Source: Cyanobacteria bacterium CYA (GTDB lineage Bacteria > Planctomycetota > Phycisphaerae > Phycisphaerales > UBA1924). From it: a stretch of 64,000 bases of DNA. The DNA lies in assembly GCA_008363215.1 (NCBI GenBank), contig RHKP01000013.1, forward strand, positions 29,959 to 93,958, read 5' to 3'. Below, piece after piece: positions 47,809 through 55,363 of the stretch (position 1 is the first letter of the stretch; every line of letters begins with the position of its first letter). The position numbers and the translations under genes were made by a program. Under the pieces are notes generated by a model that made no database searches, was not told the DNA's origin, and saw only the letters and a program-made list of their open reading frames with translations.

Positions 47809-49125
47809 ATGTCGCGCCGACGCACCCGCTTTCACCTCCAACTCTCGACCATGGACGCCCTGCTGTTCACCGTGATGGTGGGCTGCGGCGAGGCGTACAT
47901 CGGGGCGTTCGCCTTGGCCATCGGGCTTTCGGAAGTGCAGGTCGGGCTCATCGGGCCGGTGCCGTTGCTGATCGGTGCGGTGCTCCAATTGCTCACCCCG
48001 CGAGGCGTGCGGCTGTTCAACTCCCACAAGCACTGGGTCATCCTCTGCACCGGGCTCCAGGCGGCGACGTTTCTGCCGCTCATGTTCATCGCCTGGCAGG
48101 GGGCCGGGCCTGCGTGGCTGGTCTTCCTGGCCGCAGGCCTGTACTGGGGAGCCAACCTGGCGACCGGTCCGGCCTGGAACACCTGGATCGGCACCGTCGT
48201 CCCCAAGCCCGTCCGCGCACGCTACTTTGCCCGGCGCACCCGCATCGCCCAGTTCGGACTCATCATCGGGCTGGTCGCCACCGGGCTTCTGCTCCGCTCA
48301 GGCGACGGCAACGGCCAGGCGACCCTGTTCCTGCTCCCCTTCGGCGTGGCGATGCTCGCCCGCTTCGCCTGCGTCTTCCTGCACGCCGGAATCACCGAGA
48401 GCCGTCCCATCCCCACCCCCGACCGACGGATGCCGATCCGCGAACTGGTCTTCGGCCAGTCGTCGGCCTCGGGAGGACGCCTGCTGGTCTACATGCTCTG
48501 CGTGCAGGCGACCTGCAACGTGGCCGCCCCGTTCTTCACTCCTTTCCTGCTCGGCGAACTGGAGTACTCGTACCCGGTGTACGCGATCGTGCTCGTGGCC
48601 GCTTTCATGGGCAAGGTTCTGGCACTCCCGTTCCTGGGGCGGATTTCTCAGAAGTTCGGACCGCGCGCGCTGCTGTGGTCCGGCGGCATCGGCATCGTCC
48701 CGCTGGCTGGTGTGTGGGCGCTGACCAGCGACCCCGTGTGGCTGGTGGTGATCCAGGTCATCGCCGGCTTTGCGTGGGCCACCTACGAACTGGCGACTTT
48801 CCTGCTGCTGTTTGACACCATCCCTCCAAACCGGCGCACGGGTATGCTCACGCTCTACAACCTGCTCAACGCGATCTGCGTTACCGGTGGGGCGGCGGTG
48901 GGTGCCGCGCTGCTGCATCACTCCGGCAAGGACATGCAGGCGTATCACTTGATCTTCCTGGTTGGTTCGGGCGCCCGTCTGATGACGGTGCCGATCCTGC
49001 TGTGGGTGCATGTGCCGCGCTTCCCGAAACTGCGCCACTTGTTGCTGCCCCCTATCTCCATCCGCCCGAACGCAGGCCCGGACGACCGCCCGGTGCTCCC
49101 GTCGATGCAGGATGGGGGCAAGTGA
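47809..49125 (+). CDS. Major facilitator superfamily transporter
   Basis: A 438-residue protein with about 12 hydrophobic segments in two halves, beginning MSRRRTRFHLQLSTMDALLF and including GLSEVQVGLIGPVPLLIGAVL, ATFLLLFDTIPPNRRTGMLT and HLIFLVGSGARLMTVPILLW. The loop between helices 2 and 3 is RGVRLFNSHKHW rather than a textbook GxxxDRxGRR motif. The N-terminal half shows LYWGANLATGPAWNTWIG, seen in uncharacterised planctomycete MFS proteins. The substrate cannot be inferred. Nearby upstream ATGs make the start uncertain by up to 27 codons. Confidence 0.82.
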   Translation: MSRRRTRFHLQLSTMDALLFTVMVGCGEAYIGAFALAIGLSEVQVGLIGPVPLLIGAVLQLLTPRGVRLFNSHKHWVILCTGLQAATFLPLMFIAWQGAGPAWLVFLAAGLYWGANLATGPAWNTWIGTVVPKPVRARYFARRTRIAQFGLIIGLVATGLLLRSGDGNGQATLFLLPFGVAMLARFACVFLHAGITESRPIPTPDRRMPIRELVFGQSSASGGRLLVYMLCVQATCNVAAPFFTPFLLGELEYSYPVYAIVLVAAFMGKVLALPFLGRISQKFGPRALLWSGGIGIVPLAGVWALTSDPVWLVVIQVIAGFAWATYELATFLLLFDTIPPNRRTGMLTLYNLLNAICVTGGAAVGAALLHHSGKDMQAYHLIFLVGSGARLMTVPILLWVHVPRFPKLRHLLLPPISIRPNAGPDDRPVLPSMQDGGK

Positions 49126-49153
49126 TGCCGGTTCCAGTGCGGCGCGCGCACTT

Positions 49154-49194
49154 GGACGCCGGACCTGTGTGAGTCCTCGAACACAGGTCGGGGC
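49154..49194 (+). repeat. Dispersed hairpin repeat, plus arm of an inverted pair
   Basis: The copy reads GGACGCCGGACCTGTGTGAG, TCCTCGAACACAGGTCGGGGC. GACCTGTGT pairs perfectly with ACACAGGTC, the longest stem in the family, and it starts 29 bp beyond the MFS stop codon. Confidence 0.75.
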
Positions 49195-49224
49195 CGCTTA
49201 CGCCTTGCACAAGGGAAGTCGCAT

Positions 49225-49266
49225 CCGGCCCGGAGAGACGCCCGAAGACAGGCAACTCCGGCGTCC
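49225..49266 (-). repeat. Dispersed hairpin repeat, minus arm of an inverted pair
   Basis: On the minus strand it reads GGACGCCGGAGTTGCCTGTC, TTCGGGCGTCTCTCCGGGCC. CCGGAG pairs with CTCCGG, and an inner GCC/GGC pair brackets TGTCTTC. It is 30 bp from the plus arm, between two convergent genes. Confidence 0.7.
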
Positions 49267-49301
49267 GATGTGTGACGGGAATCCAGGCCCGAGCCTGCCG
49301 C

Positions 49302-50102
49302 TCAACGCGTGTGCTCGACCAGCCAGCGATCGAGGTCGCTCATCCGATACGCCGAATCCCACGAGTTGTGGTTGTCGTGCTCGAAGATGGTCAACCTCAC
49401 GTCGGCCTGACGCGAGAGCAGCAGATCGTTGAGCAGACGGCTCTCGGCGGGGGGCACCACGTTGTCCTGCCCGCCGTGGAAGATCCACACCGGCATCTCC
49501 GCCAGTTTGCCCGCCACGCTCCGCACGGCCGGGTCATCGGGCTGCGACCAGCCCGCGGCATGGCGCTGTTGCCCCGGACGAGCGATATACCCGCACACCG
49601 GGGCGGCCGCTCGGAAACGCTCGGGCGCCAGTGCCGCGATCTGGATCGTGCCGTGCCCTCCCTGACTGAGCCCGGTGATCGCGACGCGGTCAGAGTCTAC
49701 CAGCCCTTCGCTGATCGCCAGATCCAGCGAGGCGAACACTGCGTCCGCGTGATCCTCCCACTCACTCGGCGCTGTCGGCTTTTGCGGGCAGATGACTACG
49801 AAAGGCCAGCGGCGCGGCTCGGCTTCAACGGCCGGCGGCAGGCCCACACTCATTTGCTTGCGCCCGTCCGTCCCGCATTCGCCCATGCCGTGAAGGAACA
49901 CCAGCGCCGCACCGGGGGACTTCCAGCCGTCAGGCACCCAGAAACTTACCGGGTAGGTCGTGCCCTCGGCCTCGATGGTGTGCGCGACCCACGCTCCGTT
50001 GTCGTACACGCGCGACTCCTGCCGCCTCTCCGTGCTGCGGCAGGCACTCAGGGGAAGCACGCACAGCACTCCGATCGCCGCCAGCGCCACCGCAGGCTTC
50101 AT
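49302..50102 (-). CDS. Exported alpha/beta hydrolase lipoprotein (PHB-depolymerase/esterase-like)
   Basis: A 266-residue lipoprotein (lipobox LPLSAC near residue 21). The alpha/beta-hydrolase fold is marked by VFLHGMGECGTDGRKQ (oxyanion region), nucleophile elbow GLSQGGHGT, acid DNVVPP and His in DNHNSWD. This pattern resembles predicted peptidases/esterases with a catalytic Ser-Asp-His triad; the substrate is unknown. The start overlaps the stop of the M48 protease gene by 4 bp (ATGA), so the two are co-expressed and both anchored in the envelope. Confidence 0.82.
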   Translation of the reverse strand: MKPAVALAAIGVLCVLPLSACRSTERRQESRVYDNGAWVAHTIEAEGTTYPVSFWVPDGWKSPGAALVFLHGMGECGTDGRKQMSVGLPPAVEAEPRRWPFVVICPQKPTAPSEWEDHADAVFASLDLAISEGLVDSDRVAITGLSQGGHGTIQIAALAPERFRAAAPVCGYIARPGQQRHAAGWSQPDDPAVRSVAGKLAEMPVWIFHGGQDNVVPPAESRLLNDLLLSRQADVRLTIFEHDNHNSWDSAYRMSDLDRWLVEHTR

Positions 50103-51085
50103 GGCTGCAATCCTGCCGAGGCAACTTCCCTGGAAGACTCGGCCGACTCCTCCTGATGCTCGGGGGCGCACAGGGCGCACCAGGTCGAAGGATCGGACAG
50201 CACGACGGCGCGCCCCGCGTCGGGCGGCGGCGGCAGCATTGCCAGGCGATTGAGCATGCGCCGCTTGTACTCGGTTTCGTAACGCTTGTACGCCGGGTTG
50301 CCGACCTGCTCGGCGTAGATCGTCCGCAGGCGATCATTGATCTGGTCCAGACGGTTCTCCGGATACGGGTGCGTCGAGAGCAGTTCGGGCGGGCGCTCGC
50401 CGTTCTCGGAGAGTTCCTTGAGCACGTTCATCGCGTCCCGGGCCGCCTCGGGGTCGTACCCCACCTTGGTCATGTAGCGCATGCCCAGTTCGTCGGCCTC
50501 GAGTTCCTGCCCGCGCCCGAATCGCAGCAGGTAGAGCCCGGTGCCGGCCCCCACCACCACGGGCACGCCCGCCTTGACCACTTCCGAGTCGGCCTCGTTG
50601 GCGGCGATCCCCACGCCGGCCACCACGATCGCCGCGGCGATCTGCCGGCTGATCTGCTCGTTCTGGTGCCGCGCCGTCACGTGTCCCACCTCGTGCCCCA
50701 TGACGAACGCCAGTTCGGCTTCGGAGTCAAACTTCTCCGCCAACCCGCGCGAGATGAAGGTCTTGCCGCCCGGCAGGGCGAACGCGTTGACCACCTCTGA
50801 ATCGAGCAGCGTGAACTCCCAGGGAAGCGATGGTGCGTCGCCCTCAGTCTGGGCGGCCAGTTTGGAGCCGACCTCTCTGACATACGCCTGCGTCTGGGCG
50901 TCGGGCACAGCGCCGCCATACTCGGCGGTGAGTTGCCCCTTGGCTTCCTCACCGATGGCGATTTCCTCGTCGCGGGAGAGCAGGTTGAACTGGCTGCGCC
51001 CGGTGGTCGGGTTGCTCGAACATCCGACCAGCGAGGCGCCGAGGAGCAGAGCGGGGAGCAGTCTGAAGAGCCTGAGGGATCGCAT
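50099..51085 (-). CDS. M48 family metalloprotease lipoprotein (BepA/LoiP-like)
   Basis: The 328-residue protein has a lipoprotein signal (LLLGASLVGCSSNP). After ~80 residues it shows the M48 zinc motif FVMGHEVGHVTARHQNEQ and the third ligand in GQELEADELGMRYM. The segment ending STHPYPENRLDQINDRL is characteristic of BepA/YfgC-type periplasmic proteases that clear misassembled outer-membrane proteins. It should work in the periplasm. It lies head-to-head with the methyltransferase gene, 39 bp apart. Confidence 0.9.
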   Translation of the reverse strand: MRSLRLFRLLPALLLGASLVGCSSNPTTGRSQFNLLSRDEEIAIGEEAKGQLTAEYGGAVPDAQTQAYVREVGSKLAAQTEGDAPSLPWEFTLLDSEVVNAFALPGGKTFISRGLAEKFDSEAELAFVMGHEVGHVTARHQNEQISRQIAAAIVVAGVGIAANEADSEVVKAGVPVVVGAGTGLYLLRFGRGQELEADELGMRYMTKVGYDPEAARDAMNVLKELSENGERPPELLSTHPYPENRLDQINDRLRTIYAEQVGNPAYKRYETEYKRRMLNRLAMLPPPPDAGRAVVLSDPSTWCALCAPEHQEESAESSREVASAGLQP

Positions 51086-51124
51086 CGGGGGTTCCTCCGA
51101 GGTGACGTTCGACTACGATGGGCA

Positions 51125-51964
51125 GTGAACGCCTCCACCAAGCCTACCACCGAGGAGCCGGCCTGGACACCCCAGACGCTGCGCGACCCGCACGCCGAGG
51201 CCGACAAGCCCGAGCGGGTGCGGGCGATGTTCAGTGCGATCGCCCGCACTTATGACCTGAACAACCGCCTGCACTCGCTGTGGCAGGACCAGCGCTGGCG
51301 TCGCGTCGCCGTGCGGACGGCCGGGGTGAACCCGGGCGACGTGGTGGCCGACATCGCCTGCGGAACGGGCGACCTGACCGAGGCCTTCGCCCGCACCCCC
51401 GCCGGCAAGGTGATGGGGCTGGACTTCACCCGGGCGATGCTCGACCTAGCCGAGCACAAGTTGCAGACGCGCCGTGTGCCGGGGCGCGAACGGGTGAGTT
51501 ACCACGAGGCCGACGCGCAGGCTCTGCCTTTGGACGATCAGTCGGTGGACGTGGTGTCGATCGCGTTCGGAATCCGCAACGTGATGGACCCGGGCAGGGC
51601 GCTGCGCGAGTTTGCGCGGGTGCTCAGGCCCGGAGGGCGCGTCGTCGTGCTCGAGTTCGACCAGCCCCCGCTGGCGCCGGTGCGGTGGTTCAACAATTTC
51701 TACTCGGGCTGGGTGATGCCGCGCACGGCCACGCTGATCAGCCGAGACCGGTCGGGCGCGTATCGGTACCTCCCTCGTTCAGTGGGCACTTTCATGTCGA
51801 GAGACGACTTTTGTGGACTCTTGAGACAGTGCGGATTTGCGCAGGTGCAGTCGCGCGGGCTGTCGATGGGGATCGTGCGGCTTTATCAGGGCCTGCGCCA
51901 GGACGGAGACGGCGCTTATCGGGGCTGCGCAGCCGGAGATTGCGCGTGCCGCGCCAGGGCGTGA
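51125..51964 (+). CDS. ubiE: Ubiquinone/menaquinone C-methyltransferase (UbiE/MenG)
   Basis: The 279-residue SAM-dependent enzyme methylates demethylmenaquinone or an ubiquinone precursor. The UbiE motifs are complete: YDLNNRLHSLWQDQRWRR, DIACGTGDLTEAFART, DVVSIAFGIRNVMDPGRALR, and EFARVLRPGGRVVVLEF. The C-terminal region (VMPRTATLISRDRSGAYRYL) is canonical, with an extra Cys-rich tail of ~20 residues (GCAAGDCACRARA). The start is GTG 51125, with no strong ribosome-binding site. The gene diverges from the M48 protease. Confidence 0.93.
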   Translation: MNASTKPTTEEPAWTPQTLRDPHAEADKPERVRAMFSAIARTYDLNNRLHSLWQDQRWRRVAVRTAGVNPGDVVADIACGTGDLTEAFARTPAGKVMGLDFTRAMLDLAEHKLQTRRVPGRERVSYHEADAQALPLDDQSVDVVSIAFGIRNVMDPGRALREFARVLRPGGRVVVLEFDQPPLAPVRWFNNFYSGWVMPRTATLISRDRSGAYRYLPRSVGTFMSRDDFCGLLRQCGFAQVQSRGLSMGIVRLYQGLRQDGDGAYRGCAAGDCACRARA

Positions 51965-52117
51965 TTCTCCATGCAGGAGTGGGCGGTCTCCGATGATGGT
52001 GCAGCCGGGACGGCACGGATGCCGAACCAGCCGGTCGAGGGGGATTCGGCCGAACCATTGAACAACCCGTGTCGCGGTGGAACCGACGACCGACGAGTCT
52101 GTCGGAGCAACACCGCC

Positions 52118-52831
52118 ATGCGTTCAGATTCCCTGATTGAGCAGTTCTTTGCAGCGTTGATCGCCGGCGATCGTCCGGCCTCGCGCCAGATCGTCCACGC
52201 CCAGGCCGCCGACGGCGCCGACGCCCAGACGCTCATCACCGACCTGTTCTGGCCCACCTATGACATGGTCGAGCGTCTGCACCGGGCCGACAAGTTGAGC
52301 CGGCTGAGTTATCAGTTGGCCACGCGCCTTCTGCGTGTGCTGGTCGATCAGGTCGCTGCCGCCCTGCCGCTGACCGGCAATGGCCCAGGGGCCGGACGCA
52401 CCATCTTCGCCTTCTGCGGACCTGCTGATGCCGATGAACTGGGCGCGCAAATGGCCGTCGACCTGCTCGAAGCCTCCGGCTTCCGCGTGCAGTTCGCGGG
52501 GGGGGGTATCGCCAACGACGAGATCCTGGCGCAGGCGCACGAGGAGCGGCCGACCACGCTTCTGGCCTTCTGCTCGGCGCCGTCCGACCTGCCGGGCATA
52601 CGGGCGCTGATCGACACGCTGCGCGAGATCGGCGCGTGTCCGAACGTGCAGATTGCGGTGGGCGGGGGCGTGTTCAACCGGGCTGAGGGGCTGGCCGAAG
52701 AAATCGGAGCCGACCTCTGGGCCGAAGATCCGCTCGAACTGGTTGAGATGCTCGTGCACGAGAGCGACCGGCGCGCCGAGCCCGAACAGCGCACCGTAGG
52801 ACGCAAGCGCAAGACGCGCGCCGCAGCCTGA
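52118..52831 (+). CDS. B12-binding-domain-like protein lacking the cobalamin His
   Basis: The 237-residue protein has an N-terminal helical region like the cap of B12-binding regulators (IEQFFAALIAGDRPASRQIV, FWPTYDMVERLHRADKLS) followed by a Rossmann-like domain. It has the layout of cobalamin-binding proteins (AFCGPADADELGAQMAVDLLE, VQFAGGGIANDEILAQA, GACPNVQIAVGGGVFN). The base-off motif DxHxxG is D104-A-D106-E-L-G109, so the cobalt-ligating His is Asp. It probably senses another ligand or a different state. A basic C-terminal tail ends RKRKTRAAA. It is followed by a strong terminator. Confidence 0.68.
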   Translation: MRSDSLIEQFFAALIAGDRPASRQIVHAQAADGADAQTLITDLFWPTYDMVERLHRADKLSRLSYQLATRLLRVLVDQVAAALPLTGNGPGAGRTIFAFCGPADADELGAQMAVDLLEASGFRVQFAGGGIANDEILAQAHEERPTTLLAFCSAPSDLPGIRALIDTLREIGACPNVQIAVGGGVFNRAEGLAEEIGADLWAEDPLELVEMLVHESDRRAEPEQRTVGRKRKTRAAA

Positions 52832-52855
52832 CGCGGAGCAAAGCAAAAAAGCAAA

Positions 52856-52884
52856 GAGCCCGGCTGACGTCGCCGGGCTCTTTT
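52856..52884 (+). terminator. Rho-independent terminator after the B12-like gene
   Basis: A 9-bp stem GAGCCCGGC / GCCGGGCTC with a 7-base loop is followed by TTTTCG. The upstream AAAAAAG run could let it also serve the minus-strand OmpA gene side. Confidence 0.88.
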
Positions 52885-52958
52885 CGTGTGCGTGCCGGGC
52901 AGGTCGATCGCTCTGAGAGCGACATCGCCTGGGAGGGGCCAACTACCGCGGCGACCTC

Positions 52959-53813
52959 TTACTTAATCGGTTCAAATGCCCCCGCGCCCCGCGCGTTGTC
53001 AACCGGGACCGAACCCTCCGATCCGCTGTACCCGCGCGGCCCGCCGCGGACCAGGTAGATCTCCACGCGACGGTTCCGCGGGGTGTTGCCGTTAGCGGCG
53101 TTGGGAACGGCCGGACGGAACTCGCCCCAGCCCGCGGCCTCCATGCGGTCGGACTGGACACCCAGGCCTCGGAGTTCGTCTCGCACCGAGATGGCGCGGT
53201 GGACGGACAGGTGCATGTTGGTGGGATGCTGGGCTGCAGTGCGCGAACTGATCGCCTGCGTGTCGGTGTGCCCGACGATGCGAACGTCGTAGGGCATCGC
53301 ATCCGGCGAGTTGAGGATCTGGGCCAGAGCGCGGAGACTTTCGGCCGCGTCGGGCCGGACCACTGCCGATCCCGAGTCAAAGGTCAGGTCGCTGGCAAAA
53401 CGGAGCATCCCGCGGTCGGCGTCGTAGGACACCAGCCCGGGGTAGCGGGCGGCCAGGTCACGCAGGGCCTTGTCGGTCACCGGATCGAGCCGGGCAAAGG
53501 ACATGCCCGCCAGGTCGTTCTCGAACTGGGAGAGTTTGGCCTGAGTGTCGGCGAGTTGGCGCTTCAGAGCATCGTTGGCCTGCTGGAGGGACACGATGGT
53601 GTCCGAGGCGCTGCCAGTCTGCCCGCGCAACGTGGATACAAGCCGGTTGCAGTCGTCAATCTGCGCCTGCAAGTCTGCGTTGGTGGCGCTCAGACTCCGG
53701 TTGGTATCGACCAGGCGGTCATACTCCTGCTGATTGACGCAGCCTCCGAGCCCGGCGGCGATCAGGCAGCCTCCAAGCCCGGCAGCGATGGTTCGAGTCA
53801 GAATGCTCCGCAT
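52959..53813 (-). CDS. OmpA-family lipoprotein
   Basis: A 284-residue lipoprotein starting at ATG 53813, with Gly-Gly-Cys near residue 25 (IAAGLGGCVNQ). A coiled coil follows (residues ~30-95; SLSATNADLQAQIDDCNRLV). The OmpA peptidoglycan-binding domain has TFDSGSAVVRPDAAESL, VRIVGHTDTQ, DELRGLGVQSDRMEAAGWGE and PRNRRVEIYLV. It anchors the outer layer or an envelope complex to peptidoglycan. The last ~30 residues are a flexible extension. It may be Pal-like or MotB-like, but no tol or mot genes are near. Confidence 0.88.
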   Translation of the reverse strand: MRSILTRTIAAGLGGCLIAAGLGGCVNQQEYDRLVDTNRSLSATNADLQAQIDDCNRLVSTLRGQTGSASDTIVSLQQANDALKRQLADTQAKLSQFENDLAGMSFARLDPVTDKALRDLAARYPGLVSYDADRGMLRFASDLTFDSGSAVVRPDAAESLRALAQILNSPDAMPYDVRIVGHTDTQAISSRTAAQHPTNMHLSVHRAISVRDELRGLGVQSDRMEAAGWGEFRPAVPNAANGNTPRNRRVEIYLVRGGPRGYSGSEGSVPVDNARGAGAFEPIK

Positions 53814-53936
53814 GGGTAGAACTCCTGGACCTTTGGCGCCCGGATCCTCCGGGTCGAACGTGCGATGATGGTACCCTCGGATCATCAACCATATCGGACC
53901 GTCCGGCAGATGGCCATGAAAGACCCATCCTTGCGC

Positions 53937-55223
53937 ATGAAACAGATCAAAGAAACGGTCCTGATTCGCGCCGCCGGGGTGGCCGACGAGCGCGGCTTGT
54001 TCGCCGGGGCGGGCGGGCTGCTGCTTGAAATCAGGTCGGGAGGCACCTTCGTGGGGGATGTGGTCGAGGGTCGCCGGTCCGCACCGGCCGACCGGGTTCT
54101 GGATCTGCCCGATCACCTTCTGATCCCCGGGCTGGTCAACGCCCACTGTCACCTCGATCTGACCAGCATCGGGCCCGTTCAAAGGCCAGCGGGCGACTCA
54201 TTCGCCGATTGGCTTCAACTGGTCCGCACCACCCGCCCGCAGGAAGAGGATTCGATCGCGGCGTCAGTACGCCGCGGAATCGAACTCTCGCTGGCTGGTG
54301 GCGTCGTGGCAGTGGGCGATATCGCGGGGTGCCTGCGGAGCGGACCGAGCCTGAAATCGTGGCAAGTGCTCCGTTCATCCCCGCTTCGGGGTGTGAGTTT
54401 CCTGGAGTTCTTCGCAATGGGGCTCGGGGCGCCGGCGCGTATGGAGGCGGTCGAGCGAATGCTGGCCGAGGCTGGTCCGGATCGCGCCATGCTGGGGCTT
54501 CAACCTCATGCCCCGTACAGCGTGAATCTCCCGGCGTATGAGCGAGCGGTGGATCTGGCCCGACTCTTCGACCTACCGGTGTGCACGCACCTGGCGGAGA
54601 CGGTTGACGAGCGGATGTTTATCGCCGAGGCGAGCGGGCGCCAGCGCGACTTTCTCGAAGCCATCGGGATCTGGGACGAGGGCGAGTTGGCGCACGTCGG
54701 GCACGGGCGTCACCCCGTGGAACACCTGGAAAGGGTGCTGGCGCGCCGCCCGTGGTTGCTCGCGCACGTCAACGACTGCTCGGACGATGGGATTGCGACT
54801 TTGGTGCAGACGGGGGCGAGTGTGGCGTATTGCCCGCGGGCACACCGGTACTTTGGATTCGGAACGAGCGTGGGCCCCCACCGCTATCGGGTGATGATGG
54901 AACGCGGCGTGTGCGTTTGTCTGGGGACCGATTCGATCGTCAATCTGCCGCCGGGTGCGGACGACGCGGATCTGGGACGGCTCAGCGTGCTGGACGAAGC
55001 GCGGGTGCTGTATCAGGACGACGGCACCGATGCGCGCGCGCTGCTGGCGATGATGACGACCAATGGCGCGCGTGCATTGGGAATGGACCAGAGTCGGTAC
55101 AGGTTTGAACCGGGCCAGAGCGTTGCGGGCGTGGTGGCGGTGCGGACCGGACAAGTTGATCCGCTGGGCGAGTTGTTTGGGAGTGGGGAAGCGCCGAGGT
55201 TGCTCGGCGTGTCGGGGGGATAA
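53937..55223 (+). CDS. Amidohydrolase family protein (cytosine/guanine deaminase-like)
   Basis: The 428-residue metal-dependent hydrolase has the N-terminal metal site in PGLVNAHCHLDLT, a further site in VCTHLAETVDERMF, and the catalytic Asp in CLGTDSIVNLPPGAD. This is the subtype that includes guanine deaminase, SAH/MTA deaminase and TRZ/ATZ chlorohydrolases. Which amine or halide is removed cannot be told. ATG 53937 is favoured; upstream ATGs at 53910, 53916 and 53865 extend the frame without adding family sequence. It diverges from the OmpA-lipoprotein gene. Confidence 0.82.
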   Translation: MKQIKETVLIRAAGVADERGLFAGAGGLLLEIRSGGTFVGDVVEGRRSAPADRVLDLPDHLLIPGLVNAHCHLDLTSIGPVQRPAGDSFADWLQLVRTTRPQEEDSIAASVRRGIELSLAGGVVAVGDIAGCLRSGPSLKSWQVLRSSPLRGVSFLEFFAMGLGAPARMEAVERMLAEAGPDRAMLGLQPHAPYSVNLPAYERAVDLARLFDLPVCTHLAETVDERMFIAEASGRQRDFLEAIGIWDEGELAHVGHGRHPVEHLERVLARRPWLLAHVNDCSDDGIATLVQTGASVAYCPRAHRYFGFGTSVGPHRYRVMMERGVCVCLGTDSIVNLPPGADDADLGRLSVLDEARVLYQDDGTDARALLAMMTTNGARALGMDQSRYRFEPGQSVAGVVAVRTGQVDPLGELFGSGEAPRLLGVSGG

Positions 55224-55363
55224 TGCCGGGCGCGCGCGTGAGCGTGCGGGAACGCTTCTCTCTCGGTCGGGGCTCGCCGGAGGGAACACGGGCGGGACAC
55301 CTGTGCCACCGGTCCATAGCATGGGAACAGGACCGGGCCGGAACGCTCGGCTCGGGGATTTCG

